Source of the DNA: JANRJY01 sp033763735
Lineage (GTDB): Bacteria; Bacteroidota; Bacteroidia; Cytophagales; UBA9547
Assembly (NCBI GenBank): GCA_033763735.1
Contig: JANRJY010000034.1
Coordinates: forward strand, 1-7,136
Direction: 5' to 3'
Length of the DNA: 7,136 nt
The first letter of the stretch is position 1. Every line of letters begins with the position of its first letter. The notes under the pieces were generated by a model. The model had not been told where the DNA came from, did not search any database, and saw nothing but the letters and a program-made list of their open reading frames with translations. Positions 7,135 through 7,136 of the stretch are shown piece after piece. The translations under genes and the position numbers were made by a program.

Positions 7135-7136
7135 AT

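Noticed and set aside
1..7136. Mobile elements, CRISPR arrays, tRNA or rRNA genes, defence systems
   Set aside because: Nearly every base is within the act genes. I saw no spaced direct repeats, transposase-like frames, inverted terminal repeats or RNA gene signatures.

Overview
The window is almost entirely one minus-strand gene cluster encoding Alternative Complex III (ACIII), the quinol:cytochrome c oxidoreductase that replaces the cytochrome bc1 complex in many bacteria. Read in the direction of transcription (right to left) the order is actA, actB, actC, actD, actE and the first 45 codons of actF, which runs off the left edge. No gene is broken. Gaps are about 20-34 bases, and actD and actE overlap by one base (TAATG).

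The organism is very probably a member of the Bacteroidota. The DNA is AT-rich, the start codons lack clear Shine-Dalgarno sequences, and a promoter of the Bacteroidota type (TTG, 19 bases, TAGATTTG) lies just upstream of actA. The ActB fusion layout and the gene order also fit that phylum. I cannot name a genus from the sequence.

Layout: 7105-7134 promoter; 5819-7075 actA, a secreted N-terminal monohaem cytochrome c domain, an Ala/Pro linker, two membrane helices and a pentahaem domain; 2725-5784 actB, an extended Tat signal with lipobox, a molybdopterin-oxidoreductase-like domain with no sign of a cofactor, and a four-cluster ferredoxin-like domain; 1323-2693 actC, an NrfD/PsrC-like quinol-binding membrane protein; 778-1302 actD, a two-helix DUF3341 protein; 161-778 actE, a monohaem lipoprotein cytochrome; 1-135 start of actF, by position the second NrfD-like membrane subunit. 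There is no gene-free stretch longer than about 60 bases.

How the genes work together, from family knowledge: ActC, and possibly ActF, handles quinol in the membrane. Electrons pass through the iron-sulfur clusters of ActB to the haems of ActA and ActE, and then to a soluble cytochrome or directly to a terminal oxidase. The points most worth a second look are the extra monohaem domain fused to ActA, the Cys-to-Thr change in one ActB cluster motif that predicts a [3Fe-4S] cluster, the double Tat/lipoprotein signal of ActB, and the promoter. I see no evidence for an undescribed system; this is a known respiratory complex with some notable details.
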